Assembly: GCA_020636255.1 (NCBI GenBank)
Contig: JACJYE010000015.1
Span: 83,959-147,958, forward strand
Length of the DNA: 64,000 nucleotides
Direction: 5' to 3'
Source of the DNA: Lewinellaceae bacterium
GTDB lineage: Bacteria; Bacteroidota; Bacteroidia; Chitinophagales; Saprospiraceae
This document shows positions 44,780-52,988 of the stretch, piece after piece. The notes beneath the pieces are model-generated. The model was not told the DNA's origin, did not search any database, and saw nothing but the letters and a program-made list of their open reading frames with translations. Made by a program: the position numbers and the translations under genes. Position 1 is the first letter of the stretch, and each line of letters begins with the position of its first letter.

Positions 44780-46309
44780 ATGAAGCCAGGACCGACCGGA
44801 ATTTACCCCAAATTGGCCTTTGCCGCTTACCTCGTTGTGCTAATGGCCACGGCGGGGGTACAGCAGACGCTGTTCTACAGGCCGCAGAGCGTGCATCAGT
44901 GGCGCCAGGCAGACTGCACTTCACAATCCCTCAATTATTACCAGAACGACATAAGTTTCTGGACGCCTCAGATGCACACGCGCCAGGGTAAAAATGGCTT
45001 TGCCGCCAGCGAATTCCCTCTGATCTACTATATAACGGCTAAGCTGTACGGCCTTTTCGGTTTTCACGAATTCCTGCACCGCGGCCTCAATTTGTTGATT
45101 GCCGTTTTGAGCTGGTGGTTGTTGTTCCTGCTCTCGGCCCGCCTGATCGGCAATGCCTGGCTGGGCCTGATACCTGTGGTGTTCCTGAGCACGGCGCCTT
45201 ATTATTTTTTCTATGCCAACAACTTCCTGCCCAACGTGCCGGGCCTCGCCTTTGCGCTAATGGGCTGGTATGCCTTTATACGCTATCGCAAAGGAGAAAG
45301 GCCGGCCTGGCTCTATGCCTTTGGCCTGCTCATGCTGCTGAGCGCCCTTTTCAAGGTATCCGATGCGATCAGTTTCGTAGCGGTAATAGGGCTGGCGGCC
45401 CTCAGCCAGTTCAACTGGAAAGGGCTTCCGGAGCGCCTGCTGCCCCGGCGGCACTGGGGGCATTTTGCGCTCATCGTGGCCATAGTTGTAGGCCTCACCG
45501 CCTGGTGGTACCTTTATGCCCGGCATTTTAATGAGGTAAACGGCAACAAGCAGAGCTTGCAGAGCATATTGCCTATCTGGCAGATGAGCGATGAAGACTG
45601 GCGCCTGGCCGACTATATGATCCTCGACATTTGGTGGACGCATTATCAGCACCCTGTATGGACTTATCTGCTGGTGGCCCTCGGCCTGTGTTGTGCCCTG
45701 TTGTGGCGAAAACTGAACCCCTTTCTGAAGTGGGCCACCTTGCTGCTCTTTCTGGGCACTCTGGCCTATTCGCTGCTTTGGTTCAAGGCTTTCCCCATGC
45801 ACGATTACTATGCGGTCACACAGCTGATCTTCCCCGTGTTCCTGCTGATCACGATCCTGGAATTTGTGTACCGTTGGCTGAAGGCCCGGCGGCAGGCCTA
45901 TACGTACGCTTTGGGCATAGTGCTGGCCGGTTTGTCGGTGCTGGGTATCGTACATAACGCAAAGGTCCAGAGCCTGCGGTACGACACCTACCAGTTTCAA
46001 AGCCACCTTCCGCAGGGTATGTACGAGCTGGAGCCCTACCTCCGCTCGATCGGCATCAACAGGGAGGCCCTCGTTGTGAGCGTGCCCGACGCCAGCCCCA
46101 ACATCACCCTGTACCTGATGAACAATCCCGGTTTCACAGAAGCCTTCCACGGCCCGGACTTCGATATGGCCTGGCTGCAATCCAGGGGCGCAGAATACCT
46201 CGTCGTGAACGATAGCAGTTATCTCCAAAAGGAGCGTTATCAGCCGTATCTCGGCAAGCAGGTTGGCAGTTATAAAGGCATTTTGGTCTTCGACATCCGA
46301 AAAGAATAA
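44780..46309 (+). CDS. GT-C-type polytopic membrane protein (glycosyltransferase-like)
   Basis: A 509-aa inner-membrane protein with about 10-12 TM segments (first at residues 11-28). The overall shape, with charged residues in the first periplasmic loop (HQWRQADCTSQSLNYYQND, then FAASEFPLIYYITAKLYGLFG) and a soluble C-terminal domain of about 100 residues (YELEPYLRSIGINREALVVS), is that of ArnT/PMT-like GT-C glycosyltransferases using polyprenyl-linked sugars. The acceptor is unknown. ATG at 44780 places TM1 at the N-terminus; the nested-hairpin repeat ends 20 bp upstream. It stands alone. Confidence 0.75.
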   Translation: MKPGPTGIYPKLAFAAYLVVLMATAGVQQTLFYRPQSVHQWRQADCTSQSLNYYQNDISFWTPQMHTRQGKNGFAASEFPLIYYITAKLYGLFGFHEFLHRGLNLLIAVLSWWLLFLLSARLIGNAWLGLIPVVFLSTAPYYFFYANNFLPNVPGLAFALMGWYAFIRYRKGERPAWLYAFGLLMLLSALFKVSDAISFVAVIGLAALSQFNWKGLPERLLPRRHWGHFALIVAIVVGLTAWWYLYARHFNEVNGNKQSLQSILPIWQMSDEDWRLADYMILDIWWTHYQHPVWTYLLVALGLCCALLWRKLNPFLKWATLLLFLGTLAYSLLWFKAFPMHDYYAVTQLIFPVFLLITILEFVYRWLKARRQAYTYALGIVLAGLSVLGIVHNAKVQSLRYDTYQFQSHLPQGMYELEPYLRSIGINREALVVSVPDASPNITLYLMNNPGFTEAFHGPDFDMAWLQSRGAEYLVVNDSSYLQKERYQPYLGKQVGSYKGILVFDIRKE

Positions 46310-46450
46310 GCGGCAGGAGCGTTTAGCCCAGACAATTCCCGTCCGTCCTGTTACGTTATAACCCGATCGGAGTGGAGCTGGAGCTACAAAGGAGCACTAA
46401 ATAGCGGCTTGTTTTTAACAAATACAATTATTTCTTAATTTTAGCCCGGC

Positions 46451-46530
46451 CAATGCATTTTCCTGGCCTTGTGGGCTCAGCGCATTGCAGTAATGGCTTA
46501 TCTTTGAGGGCCGGCGCGCTACTCAAAGAT
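46451..46530 (+). other. Hairpins in the leader of the exbB operon
   Basis: CAATGC (46451-46456) can pair with GCATTG (46482-46487), and ATCTTTGAG (46500-46508) pairs with CTCAAAGAT (46522-46530), placing a stable stem 35 bp before the exbB start. The rest of the 255-bp gap shows a weak promoter-like TTG/TAATTTTAG (46409-46444). Possible regulatory leader; no known RNA family recognised. Confidence 0.4.
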
Positions 46531-46564
46531 GTTTGGAACATCAAAACTAAAAACCATAACATAC

Positions 46565-47254
46565 ATGTTACAGCAAACCTTATTGTTGTTTCAGGAAACG
46601 GAAGGGCTCGAGCGCACCGTAGGTACTCAAAGCTTCTTTGACATCATCCTTCAGAGCGGTACCATCGGTATTTTGATCATCCTGGTGCTGCTGGTCCTTT
46701 CTGTCATCGCCCTGTACATCTTTATAGAGCGGTACCTGACCATAAAGCGGGCCGCCCGGGTCGACGAAGGCTTTATCAACAACATCCGCGTAAACGTTCA
46801 GTCCGGCAACATCCCCGGCGCCAAAGCCCTCTGCCAGGCCACGGATTCTCCCGTTGCACGGATGGTGGAAAAAGGCATACAACGCATTGGCAAGCCCCTG
46901 CGCGATATCGATGCGGCTATCGAGAACGTAGGCAACCTAGAGGTCTTTAAACTCGAGAAAAACCTCTCTACGCTGGCCAGTATCGCCGGCGCGGCGCCTA
47001 TGATCGGGTTCTTCGGCACCGTTACGGGTATGATCATGGCCTTTTACCGCATGTCTACCGAGCAGAACGTTACCCCCGATGTCCTCGCCGGCGGTATCTA
47101 TCAGGCCCTGCTTACCACTGCCTTCGGCCTGTTCATCGGCATCGGCGCTTTTATCGGGTACAACATCCTGGTGGCCAACGTTGAGAAGGTCGTTTTTAAA
47201 ATGGAGCGGACCACCGTGGAATTCATGGACCTGTTGCAGGAGCCGACCGCGTAG
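46565..47254 (+). CDS. exbB: ExbB/TolQ/MotA-family proton channel
   Basis: A 229-aa inner-membrane protein with three TM segments (about residues 35-57, 125-150, 165-190). The second half carries the family core (LSTLASIAGAAPMIGFFGTVTGMIMAFYRM, TAFGLFIGIGAFIGYNILVA). With ExbD it forms the proton channel that powers TonB. ATG at 46565 is preferred over 46529, which lies in a hairpin. It is the first gene of exbB-exbD-exbD-tonB. Length is typical. A Tol-Pal role is less likely because a TonB-type gene closes the operon. Confidence 0.92.
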   Translation: MLQQTLLLFQETEGLERTVGTQSFFDIILQSGTIGILIILVLLVLSVIALYIFIERYLTIKRAARVDEGFINNIRVNVQSGNIPGAKALCQATDSPVARMVEKGIQRIGKPLRDIDAAIENVGNLEVFKLEKNLSTLASIAGAAPMIGFFGTVTGMIMAFYRMSTEQNVTPDVLAGGIYQALLTTAFGLFIGIGAFIGYNILVANVEKVVFKMERTTVEFMDLLQEPTA

Positions 47255-47362
47255 GAGGAGTTATTGGTTATTGGTTGCCCGTTATTGGTTCCTGCTGTTG
47301 AAAAGGCCGGATACCCATTGGCGAATAACAGATAACAAGTAACGAACAACAAATAATTCGAG

Positions 47363-47761
47363 ATGGGATTAAAAAAGCGAAGTAAAGTCAGCGCGGAATT
47401 CAGCATGTCGTCCCTGACGGATATCATCTTTCTGCTGCTGATCTTTTTTATGCTGACCTCCACTTTGGTCCGGATACAGCCTTTTGAGCTGCCGAAATCG
47501 GATTCCAAGACCGTGGCCCCTACCTCGATGGTCGTTACCATTGAAAAGAGTGGGCGATATACGGTCAACAACAACGAGATCGGCTCCCGCGACCTGGAGC
47601 GGGCACTCCGCATCGAGTTGGGTAAGTCCGGCAACAAAGAGAACGCTGTCGTTACCATTGTGGCGGAAGTAGGCACGCCTTTTGACGATGTGGTCCAGGT
47701 CATGGAGATCGCCAACCGGCTGAAGCTGAACGCTATCATTGCCACCCAACCCAAAACCTAA
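47363..47761 (+). CDS. exbD: ExbD/TolR-family protein, first of two
   Basis: A 132-aa single-TM protein. The opening MGLKKRSKVSAEFSMSSLTD leads into the TM helix, and Asp20 in SSLTDIIFLLLIFFMLT is the protonatable residue of the channel. The periplasmic domain has the family pattern ending in NRLKLNAIIATQP. It is followed by a second ExbD with 5 bp between them. The gap before it (47255-47362) holds simple TTATTGGTT/AATAAC-type repeats. Confidence 0.92.
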   Translation: MGLKKRSKVSAEFSMSSLTDIIFLLLIFFMLTSTLVRIQPFELPKSDSKTVAPTSMVVTIEKSGRYTVNNNEIGSRDLERALRIELGKSGNKENAVVTIVAEVGTPFDDVVQVMEIANRLKLNAIIATQPKT

Positions 47762-47766
47762 GCGCG

Positions 47767-48165
47767 ATGGGAATCAAAAAACGCAATAAAGTCAGCGCAC
47801 AGTTCAATATGTCGTCCCTGACGGACATCATCTTTCTGTTGCTGATCTTCTTCATGCTGACCTCCAGCCTGGTAGCCCCCAATGCCCTGAACCTCAAACT
47901 TCCGAGCAGTTCCCGCACCAGCGTGCCCTCTACCCAGCGCATCGATGATGTCGCCATCAGTAGTGGAGGGAACTATTATTTCAACAACAAAAGGCGCAGC
48001 CTCGAAAGCCTCGACACGGACCTGCAGCGCCTGGCGCGCAGCAGCAGTAACCCCACGATGACCATCTCGCCGGAGCGGGGCACGCCTACGGAGTATGTGG
48101 TGGCCGTTATGGACCTGGCCATGCGTTATAAGATCAATGCCGTGCTGGCTACGGAGAAAGACTGA
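47767..48165 (+). CDS. ExbD/TolR-family protein, second of two
   Basis: A 132-aa protein with nearly the same N-terminus as the preceding ExbD (MGIKKRNKVSAQFNMSSLTD), including the channel Asp20. The periplasmic domains have diverged (here SSSRTSVPSTQRIDDVAISS and a shorter C-terminal end YKINAVLATEKD), so the two probably form hetero-oligomers. Paired exbD genes are common in Bacteroidota TonB operons. It is translationally close to its neighbour (5-bp gap). Confidence 0.92.
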   Translation: MGIKKRNKVSAQFNMSSLTDIIFLLLIFFMLTSSLVAPNALNLKLPSSSRTSVPSTQRIDDVAISSGGNYYFNNKRRSLESLDTDLQRLARSSSNPTMTISPERGTPTEYVVAVMDLAMRYKINAVLATEKD

Positions 48166-48275
48166 TTTTCAAAATGTTAAGGAATTGATAAAGGCGAAAG
48201 GAGGGGAATGTTAGGCGTGGTTTTTCCGTTTTAATGGATAGCCTAAAAAGTATTGACACGAAAAAAGCAAGAACT

Positions 48276-49166
48276 ATGGCAGACGATACCGCCGTAACCC
48301 GCAAAGATGCGGAAAACAAAAAACGAGGGATGATGGTCAGCGTGGCCTTTCACGTTGCCCTTGTCATGTTGGGTATTTTGCCGCTGCTGACTTTCCCCGA
48401 CCCACCTCCGGGCCAGGCAGGCATCCTCGTCAACCTGGGCCTGCCCGACCAGGGCCAGGGCGATGAAAACGCCGGCCCTTCCGAGCCTGTGGCCGAAGAG
48501 CTGCCCGCCGCTCCCGTTGAACAGGAGGAAGTATCCCAACCGGTGGAAGAACCCACCAAAACAAAACCGGACCCCAAACCTGAAAAACCGGTCGTGACCA
48601 CCGAAGACCCCAGCGCCGTTGCCCTGCGCAAAGAAAAAGAACGCCAGGAACAGCAAAAGCGCGAAGAGGATGCTAAGAAGAAGGCTGCTGCCGAAGCGGC
48701 GCGTAAGGCTGAAGAAGCCCGAAAGGCCGAAGAAGCCCGCAAACAACAGGAAGCGTCGGATTTCGGTAAAAGTCTCGGGCTCGAAGGCCTGGGCAAAGGC
48801 AAAGGCGAAACAGGTACGGCCGGCAACCAGGGCGACCCCGGCGGCGACCCCAATGCCGATAAGGTTACCGGTATCTCGACCGGCTCCGGCGTGATCGAAG
48901 GCCTGGGCGGCAGGGGCGTTATGACCAAGAACACGCCCAAGGATAATTCTTCGGAAACCGGCACCGTAGTGGTCCGGGTATGCATCGATAAAAACGGCAA
49001 CGTCACGGAGGCCAAGTTCAGCCAAAAGGCGGAGAAAGCGTATTCTACCGTCACTTCCGGCCGCCTGGTGAACCTGGCGGTGGAAAGCGCCAGGAAGTGG
49101 CACTTCAGCCCCGGTGATGTCGACAAGCAATGCGGTTGGATCATCTTTAACTTCAAGACGCAATAA
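48276..49166 (+). CDS. TonB-family energy transducer
   Basis: A 296-aa protein: a short basic cytoplasmic tail, one TM segment (about 19-40, MMVSVAFHVALVMLGILPLL), a Pro/Glu/Lys-rich and then Lys/Ala/Glu-rich spacer spanning the periplasm (about 65-190), a Gly-rich stretch, and a C-terminal TonB domain (VVVRVCIDKNGNVTEAKFSQ, then LAVESARKWHFSPGD). It couples ExbBD energy to outer-membrane receptors. ATG at 48276 follows an A-rich stretch; an in-frame ATG at 48234 would add 14 residues and cannot be excluded. It ends the operon, followed by a strong terminator. Confidence 0.88.
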   Translation: MADDTAVTRKDAENKKRGMMVSVAFHVALVMLGILPLLTFPDPPPGQAGILVNLGLPDQGQGDENAGPSEPVAEELPAAPVEQEEVSQPVEEPTKTKPDPKPEKPVVTTEDPSAVALRKEKERQEQQKREEDAKKKAAAEAARKAEEARKAEEARKQQEASDFGKSLGLEGLGKGKGETGTAGNQGDPGGDPNADKVTGISTGSGVIEGLGGRGVMTKNTPKDNSSETGTVVVRVCIDKNGNVTEAKFSQKAEKAYSTVTSGRLVNLAVESARKWHFSPGDVDKQCGWIIFNFKTQ

Positions 49167-49187
49167 GGAGAAGGGGACAGGCCCTTC

Positions 49188-49232
49188 AAAACCGGCTTTC
49201 AGGTAACGCACCTGAAAGCCGGTTTTTTTTTT
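49188..49232 (+). terminator. Terminator of the exbB-exbD-exbD-tonB operon
   Basis: ACCGGCTTTCAGGT (49191-49204) pairs perfectly with ACCTGAAAGCCGGT (49210-49223) over a 5-base loop, followed by a run of nine or ten T. Confidence 0.92.
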
Positions 49233-49340
49233 AGTCCGTTAACACTTGGGTTAAACTTATGTGAATCCTGCCCGCCCATTGTGGCCCCGCTCTATGTGCT
49301 GCGTTTAAAAAGAAACGCACCGCTCAAACGTTTACGCCAC

Positions 49341-49526
49341 ATGGCCCCAAAACAGTCAAACATACCGTTCCGCAAATGGCGCATTGCCGCGCAGTGTGTG
49401 CTCATCCTGCTTTCCTTCCTTCCCCTTTGGATGGCAGGCACGCCTTCCGGATCCCAGGATATTCCTGATAATGCTGTCGTATACGCCAGCCAGCAAGACA
49501 GCACGCCCACTATTCCCGTTCCCTGA
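49341..49526 (+). CDS. Possible small membrane or secreted protein
   Basis: A 61-aa reading frame between the tonB terminator and folC. It has a basic N-terminus (MAPKQSNIPFRKWR), a hydrophobic stretch (IAAQCVLILLSFLPLWMAG) and a short Ser/Thr/Pro-rich tail. This is signal-anchor-like, but codon usage alone cannot prove expression. A TAAACTTA promoter-like element lies near 49253. I do not recognise a family; treat as tentative. Confidence 0.35.
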   Translation: MAPKQSNIPFRKWRIAAQCVLILLSFLPLWMAGTPSGSQDIPDNAVVYASQQDSTPTIPVP

Positions 49527-49575
49527 GCGCCCATCAATTCCACGCCAAATCCTCTGATCCTATCTTCCCGGGTAT

Positions 49576-49583
49576 TAGCTTTG
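49576..49583 (+). promoter_or_regulatory. folC promoter -7 box, almost leaderless
   Basis: TAGCTTTG (49576-49583) matches TAnnTTTG and the folC ATG follows 5 bp later (49589), so the mRNA should begin at or next to the start codon. The -33 box is poor. Confidence 0.45.
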
Positions 49584-49588
49584 CATCC

Positions 49589-50899
49589 ATGACGGAGCGA
49601 GAACAATACCGACAAACGCTGGATTACCTCTACAGCCAGCTGCCCATGTACCAGCGCATCGGGCCGGCGGCATTTAAGAAGGACCTATCGAATATCATCG
49701 CCCTTTGCGAGGCCCTGGGGCAGCCGCACGAGCGTTTTCCCTCCATCCATGTTGCGGGCACGAACGGCAAGGGTTCCGTCACCCACATGCTGGGTGCTGC
49801 GCTTCAGGCTGCCGGGTATCGGGTAGGCTTGTATACCTCTCCCCATTACCGCGATTTCAGGGAGCGGATCAAGGTCGACGGCCGGTATGTGAGCAGGAAG
49901 TACGTCATCGAGTTCGTCAGCCGCCACCGGCAGCTTTTCGAGTCTGTGCAGCCGTCCTTTTTTGAGATCACGGTGGCCATGGCCTTTGACTACTTCGCCC
50001 GGCAAGGCGTGGATGCGGCCGTGATAGAGGTGGGCCTGGGCGGGCGTCTCGACAGCACCAACATCATCAGGCCCCGCCTGAGCGTTATCACCAATATCAG
50101 TTTTGACCACATGGCGCTGCTCGGCGATACCCTGCCGCTTATTGCCGGCGAGAAAGCCGGGATCATCAAGGAGGGCGTGCCGGTGGTGATCGGAGAAACC
50201 CACCCGGAGACGGCGCCGGTTTTCCTCGAGAAAGCCCGGCAAAGCGATGCCAGGATCGTCTTTGCCGACCAGCACTTCCTGGCCGAACGGCGCCAGGCTT
50301 CCGCTATGCATACCACTTACGACGTATATCGCGACGGGGTGTTATACCTGGAGTCGCTTCAGCTCAACGCCCATGGGCCCTACCAGGCCCGCAACCTGCA
50401 GTCCGTTCTGCAGGCTTTGGAATGGCTGCCTGCGCCCTGGGAAGTGCCAGAGGAAGCGCTGGTGCGCGGCCTGGCGGGCCTGCGCAAGCTCACCCGCCTG
50501 CTGGGGCGCTGGCAGGTACTGGGAGAAAAACCGCTGATCCTGTGCGACAGTGCGCACAATGAGGCCGGCATGGAGCTGGCCATGGGAGAGCTGGTGCAGA
50601 TGCCCTGCCGCCGGCTTCATATTGTGGTGGGAACGGTGAACGATAAGGACCCCACGTATTTGTTGCGCCACATGCCCGGCCATGCTGTTTACTATTTCGC
50701 CCGGCCCGATATACCCCGTGGGCTGGATGCGGATGTGCTGATGAGGAAAGCCGCCGAACAGGGGCTTTCTGGTAAAGCCTACTCCTCGGTGGCCAATGCC
50801 CTGCGTGCAGCGCGCAGAAAAGCCACCCCTGAAGACCTGATCTACGTCGGCGGGAGTATTTTTGTCGTCGCAGAAGTGGTACCAGCGGTGCGGGATTGA
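49589..50899 (+). CDS. folC: Dihydrofolate synthase / folylpolyglutamate synthase
   Basis: A 436-aa Mur-ligase-family enzyme that adds glutamate to dihydropteroate and to tetrahydrofolates with ATP. The P-loop is HVAGTNGKGSVTHML (Gly57-Ser63), followed by GLYTSPHYRDFRERI, the conserved VGLGGRLDSTNI and ITNISFDHMALLG, and the C-terminal domain with LCDSAHNEAGMELA. Length is normal for FolC. It is preceded by a -7 box only 5 bp from the ATG. It is convergent with the following minus-strand cluster. Confidence 0.95.
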   Translation: MTEREQYRQTLDYLYSQLPMYQRIGPAAFKKDLSNIIALCEALGQPHERFPSIHVAGTNGKGSVTHMLGAALQAAGYRVGLYTSPHYRDFRERIKVDGRYVSRKYVIEFVSRHRQLFESVQPSFFEITVAMAFDYFARQGVDAAVIEVGLGGRLDSTNIIRPRLSVITNISFDHMALLGDTLPLIAGEKAGIIKEGVPVVIGETHPETAPVFLEKARQSDARIVFADQHFLAERRQASAMHTTYDVYRDGVLYLESLQLNAHGPYQARNLQSVLQALEWLPAPWEVPEEALVRGLAGLRKLTRLLGRWQVLGEKPLILCDSAHNEAGMELAMGELVQMPCRRLHIVVGTVNDKDPTYLLRHMPGHAVYYFARPDIPRGLDADVLMRKAAEQGLSGKAYSSVANALRAARRKATPEDLIYVGGSIFVVAEVVPAVRD

Positions 50900-50933
50900 A
50901 AATTACCGACAATGAACATACGTCAATCTACGG

Positions 50934-51236
50934 TCAGTCTTCCTCTGTTGGCGCTTCAGGCGGTTCGTAGATATGGGAGATGGTTTCTATCATCTGTTCG
51001 ACGAACAGCAGCCATTGTGGTTTTTCGCTCTGGCTATGTTCCTGTTTGAAAACGATATTAGACAGGCTTTGTAGCCCGAGCGGCAGGAGCAGCCCATAGA
51101 TGATGTAGCGCTGGACGCCCATTCGGGTATACTGGAGGTTGTGTTCAAGTGCCTGGCGGGTGAGTTTCATTTCCTGTTTCAGTTCTTCCTTGCGCCGGCG
51201 CAGGGTGGCCAGGTTCTTAATGTTCTGTTGGCTCAT
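50934..51236 (-). CDS. Small membrane-associated protein of unknown function
   Basis: A 100-aa protein beginning with a basic helical segment (MSQQNIKNLATLRRRKEELK, coiled-coil character) and one probable hydrophobic segment (YIIYGLLLPLGLQSL, about 45-60), ending in an acidic tail (PEAPTEED). No family recognised. Its start overlaps the stop of the holin-like gene by 4 bp, so the two are translationally coupled and presumably act together. It may be a partner or adaptor of the holin-like protein. Confidence 0.7.
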   Translation of the reverse strand: MSQQNIKNLATLRRRKEELKQEMKLTRQALEHNLQYTRMGVQRYIIYGLLLPLGLQSLSNIVFKQEHSQSEKPQWLLFVEQMIETISHIYEPPEAPTEED

Positions 51237-51583
51237 TCGAAGAATATTTTTATGATCCGGCTGAGCACGGGGTTGGTGATCAGCGCGCGTCGGAAAAGCA
51301 GGGCGAGTATAGCTATCAGGGCATATATGCCGCTGACGATGAGGAAGGCCTTTCCGGGAGAGCCCAGCCGCTGGGCGAGGAAAAAGCCACCTGCCAGCGA
51401 CAGGAAGCCGAGCACCATGAGGAATAAAAGCGCAACGACTACAGTGGAGACAGCCGTAGAAATGGCGATAGATATCCGCTCGGCCAGGTCCAGTTTGGTA
51501 TATTCGATTTGTTGTTCGATATAGGACTTTGCATAACCGTAGGCTTCGCCTGCAGACTGCATGATGGTATCCGATGATTTCAT
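51233..51583 (-). CDS. Holin-superfamily-like membrane protein (DUF1469 type)
   Basis: A 116-aa protein with a soluble N-terminal helix (IMQSAGEAYGYAKSYIEQQI) and two TM segments (about 45-67 and 77-95) with a short loop, typical of the Phage_holin_3_6/DUF1469 family. Chromosomal members are not phage lysis proteins; they are found beside YtxH-type and general-stress genes. It overlaps the next gene by 4 bp (ATGA). Together with YtxH upstream it forms a minus-strand cluster. Confidence 0.82.
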   Translation of the reverse strand: MKSSDTIMQSAGEAYGYAKSYIEQQIEYTKLDLAERISIAISTAVSTVVVALLFLMVLGFLSLAGGFFLAQRLGSPGKAFLIVSGIYALIAILALLFRRALITNPVLSRIIKIFFE

Positions 51584-51671
51584 AGGCCGGAGAGGTTTAG
51601 GGTAATAACGGGCCGCTAACGGGCCGTGAGCTCAAGATATCTCTTTTTTGCTATAGGCGGGCTTGCACATT

Positions 51672-51710
51672 AAAAAAAGGGCAGAGAGGTATAGCCCTTC
51701 TGCCCTTTTT
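51672..51710 (-). terminator. Terminator of the YtxH gene (works on both strands)
   Basis: AAAAAGGGCAGA (51674-51685) pairs with TCTGCCCTTTTT (51699-51710). On the minus strand the stem is followed by a T-run (51678-51672), directly after the YtxH stop codon. Confidence 0.8.
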
Positions 51711-51724
51711 GGTGCTTTGCCGGC

Positions 51725-52123
51725 TTAATTGCCGTTTACATTGGTGCTTTCCAGTTCTTTGGCTTTTTTCTGGATGTTGCGCAAGGCATACTTCATGCCG
51801 GCTTTGAAGTCTTCACTGGCATTTTCAATGGATTCTTCAGCCTTGCTGAACTTTTTTTTTAAGTTTTCACCGACGTGGGTAAGGTATTCCTTGCCTTCAT
51901 CCACGGCATGGGTGATGGTTTCGGAAAAGGCCTGAGCCTTTACTTTTGCTTCATCAGTAAGGTGGGAGATCCGTACGCTGGCTTCTTCGCCGAATTGTAC
52001 CATTTTTTCGTTGGCGTCCTTGCGGACTGCTCTGCCTTTGTCGCTGTTGAGGAAGTACCCGAGGGCTGCACCGGCCATCAGGCCCAATCCTAATGCTACT
52101 CTTTCTCTGGTTTTGTCTTTCAT
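51725..52123 (-). CDS. YtxH-like general stress protein
   Basis: A 132-aa protein with an N-terminal glycine-rich hydrophobic segment (ALGLGLMAGAALGYFLNSDKG, the YtxH signature) followed by a long amphipathic, coiled-coil-like helix rich in Glu, Lys and Ala. YtxH proteins are associated with general stress in Bacillus and are widely found in Bacteroidota next to holin-like proteins. ATG at 52123 begins the signature; a longer reading from 52249 would have an atypical N-terminus. A minus-strand -7 box (TAAATTTG, 52254-52247) lies about 120 bp upstream. It is divergent from the ECF sigma factor. Confidence 0.85.
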   Translation of the reverse strand: MKDKTRERVALGLGLMAGAALGYFLNSDKGRAVRKDANEKMVQFGEEASVRISHLTDEAKVKAQAFSETITHAVDEGKEYLTHVGENLKKKFSKAEESIENASEDFKAGMKYALRNIQKKAKELESTNVNGN

Positions 52124-52246
52124 GGAGTAATAAGATTTTAATGTTTGGAAATTGGATATGTCATGTAAAGTGTGTTCTTCATAGGCAGGAACATTGGAGC
52201 TTCTATTTTTTGAACGAAAATAAACGCCAGCAAGTTCGTTTTCTTC

Positions 52247-52254
52247 CAAATTTA
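52247..52254 (-). promoter_or_regulatory. -7 box of the YtxH gene; rest of the divergent gap
   Basis: TAAATTTG on the minus strand (52254-52247). The 333-bp gap to the sigma factor also holds an inverted repeat TTGAAC (52343-52348) and GTTCAA (52356-52361) with a 7-bp spacer, a possible operator; nothing else is seen. Confidence 0.45.
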
Positions 52255-52456
52255 TCCGCCAGGCCTCTTATTTTTCAGCGTTTTTTTTGTGGCGCCAGGG
52301 CTTTTCATCAGTAAGACAGAAGGAGAAATAATATTGTTTTTGTTGAACTATTTTGGTTCAATTTTATTGTAATGGGTGAATGTGCCTGTAAACACGCTCA
52401 ATCTGTCTGCGCCTAACACTTAAAGCTGATTAGCATTGGGCCCAAAGCCTACCTTT

Positions 52457-52963
52457 ATGCCACCCTTAGAATTTAGCAGGAAGTTTAGCCATCTTGAAAA
52501 CCTACTGTTCGCCTTTGCCCTGAGCCTGACCAAGAACCCGGATGATGCGCGTGACCTCGTCCAGGAAACCGCTTTCAGGGCATACAAGAATATCGACAAA
52601 TTCACGATCGGCACTAATTTTAAGAGCTGGTTGTCGACCATTATGCGCAATACCTTCATTAACCAATACCGGAAAGCAAAGCGCAGGCGAAAGGTCAATG
52701 AGCCCGTCGACAGTTTTCTTTTTGCTGTAGAGGACAAGGTGCTGATCCCCAATCAGGGTGAGTTGAACATTCGCATGCAGGAATACAACCGCCTGTTCGC
52801 CGAACTGAGCGACATATACAGTATTCCCTTTTTACTGTTCTACCGGGGATACGAATACAAAGAGATAGCAGAGGTACTCGACATTCCGGTCGGAACGGTC
52901 AAGAGCCGCATTTTCCTCGCCAGAAAGAAGCTGAAAGCAAAGATCAGGGCCCTGTACGAATAG
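52457..52963 (+). CDS. ECF-type RNA polymerase sigma factor
   Basis: A 168-aa sigma-70 family protein with regions 2 and 4 only. Region 2 includes FALSLTKNPDDARDLVQETAFRAY and FKSWLSTIMRNTFINQYRKAKR (2.2-2.4); region 4 includes PFLLFYRGYEYKEIAEVLDIPVGTVKSRIFLARKKL with the helix-turn-helix. No anti-sigma gene follows; the neighbours are the envelope-stress-like cluster. ATG at 52457 is preferred over TTG at 52436, which would add seven residues. Region 4 YRGYEYKEIAE is typical of ECFs in Bacteroidota. Confidence 0.92.
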   Translation: MPPLEFSRKFSHLENLLFAFALSLTKNPDDARDLVQETAFRAYKNIDKFTIGTNFKSWLSTIMRNTFINQYRKAKRRRKVNEPVDSFLFAVEDKVLIPNQGELNIRMQEYNRLFAELSDIYSIPFLLFYRGYEYKEIAEVLDIPVGTVKSRIFLARKKLKAKIRALYE

Positions 52964-52979
52964 GCTGGCCTTTACACAC

Positions 52980-52988
52980 ACAAGCTCT
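52980..52988 (-). repeat. AGAGCTTGT repeat unit
   Basis: AGAGCTTGT on the minus strand, overlapping the stop codon of the AI-2E family gene and lying 17 bp after the sigma factor stop. It is the fifth copy of the motif in this window. Confidence 0.45.

Noticed and set aside
47255..47362. TTATTGGTT/AATAAC repeats between exbB and exbD as an attenuator
   Set aside because: Low-complexity sequence with weak pairing; a stable hairpin with T-run is not formed.
51233..51583. Prophage lysis gene suggested by the holin-like protein
   Set aside because: No endolysin, phage structural or integrase genes are nearby; the family is common in chromosomal stress clusters.
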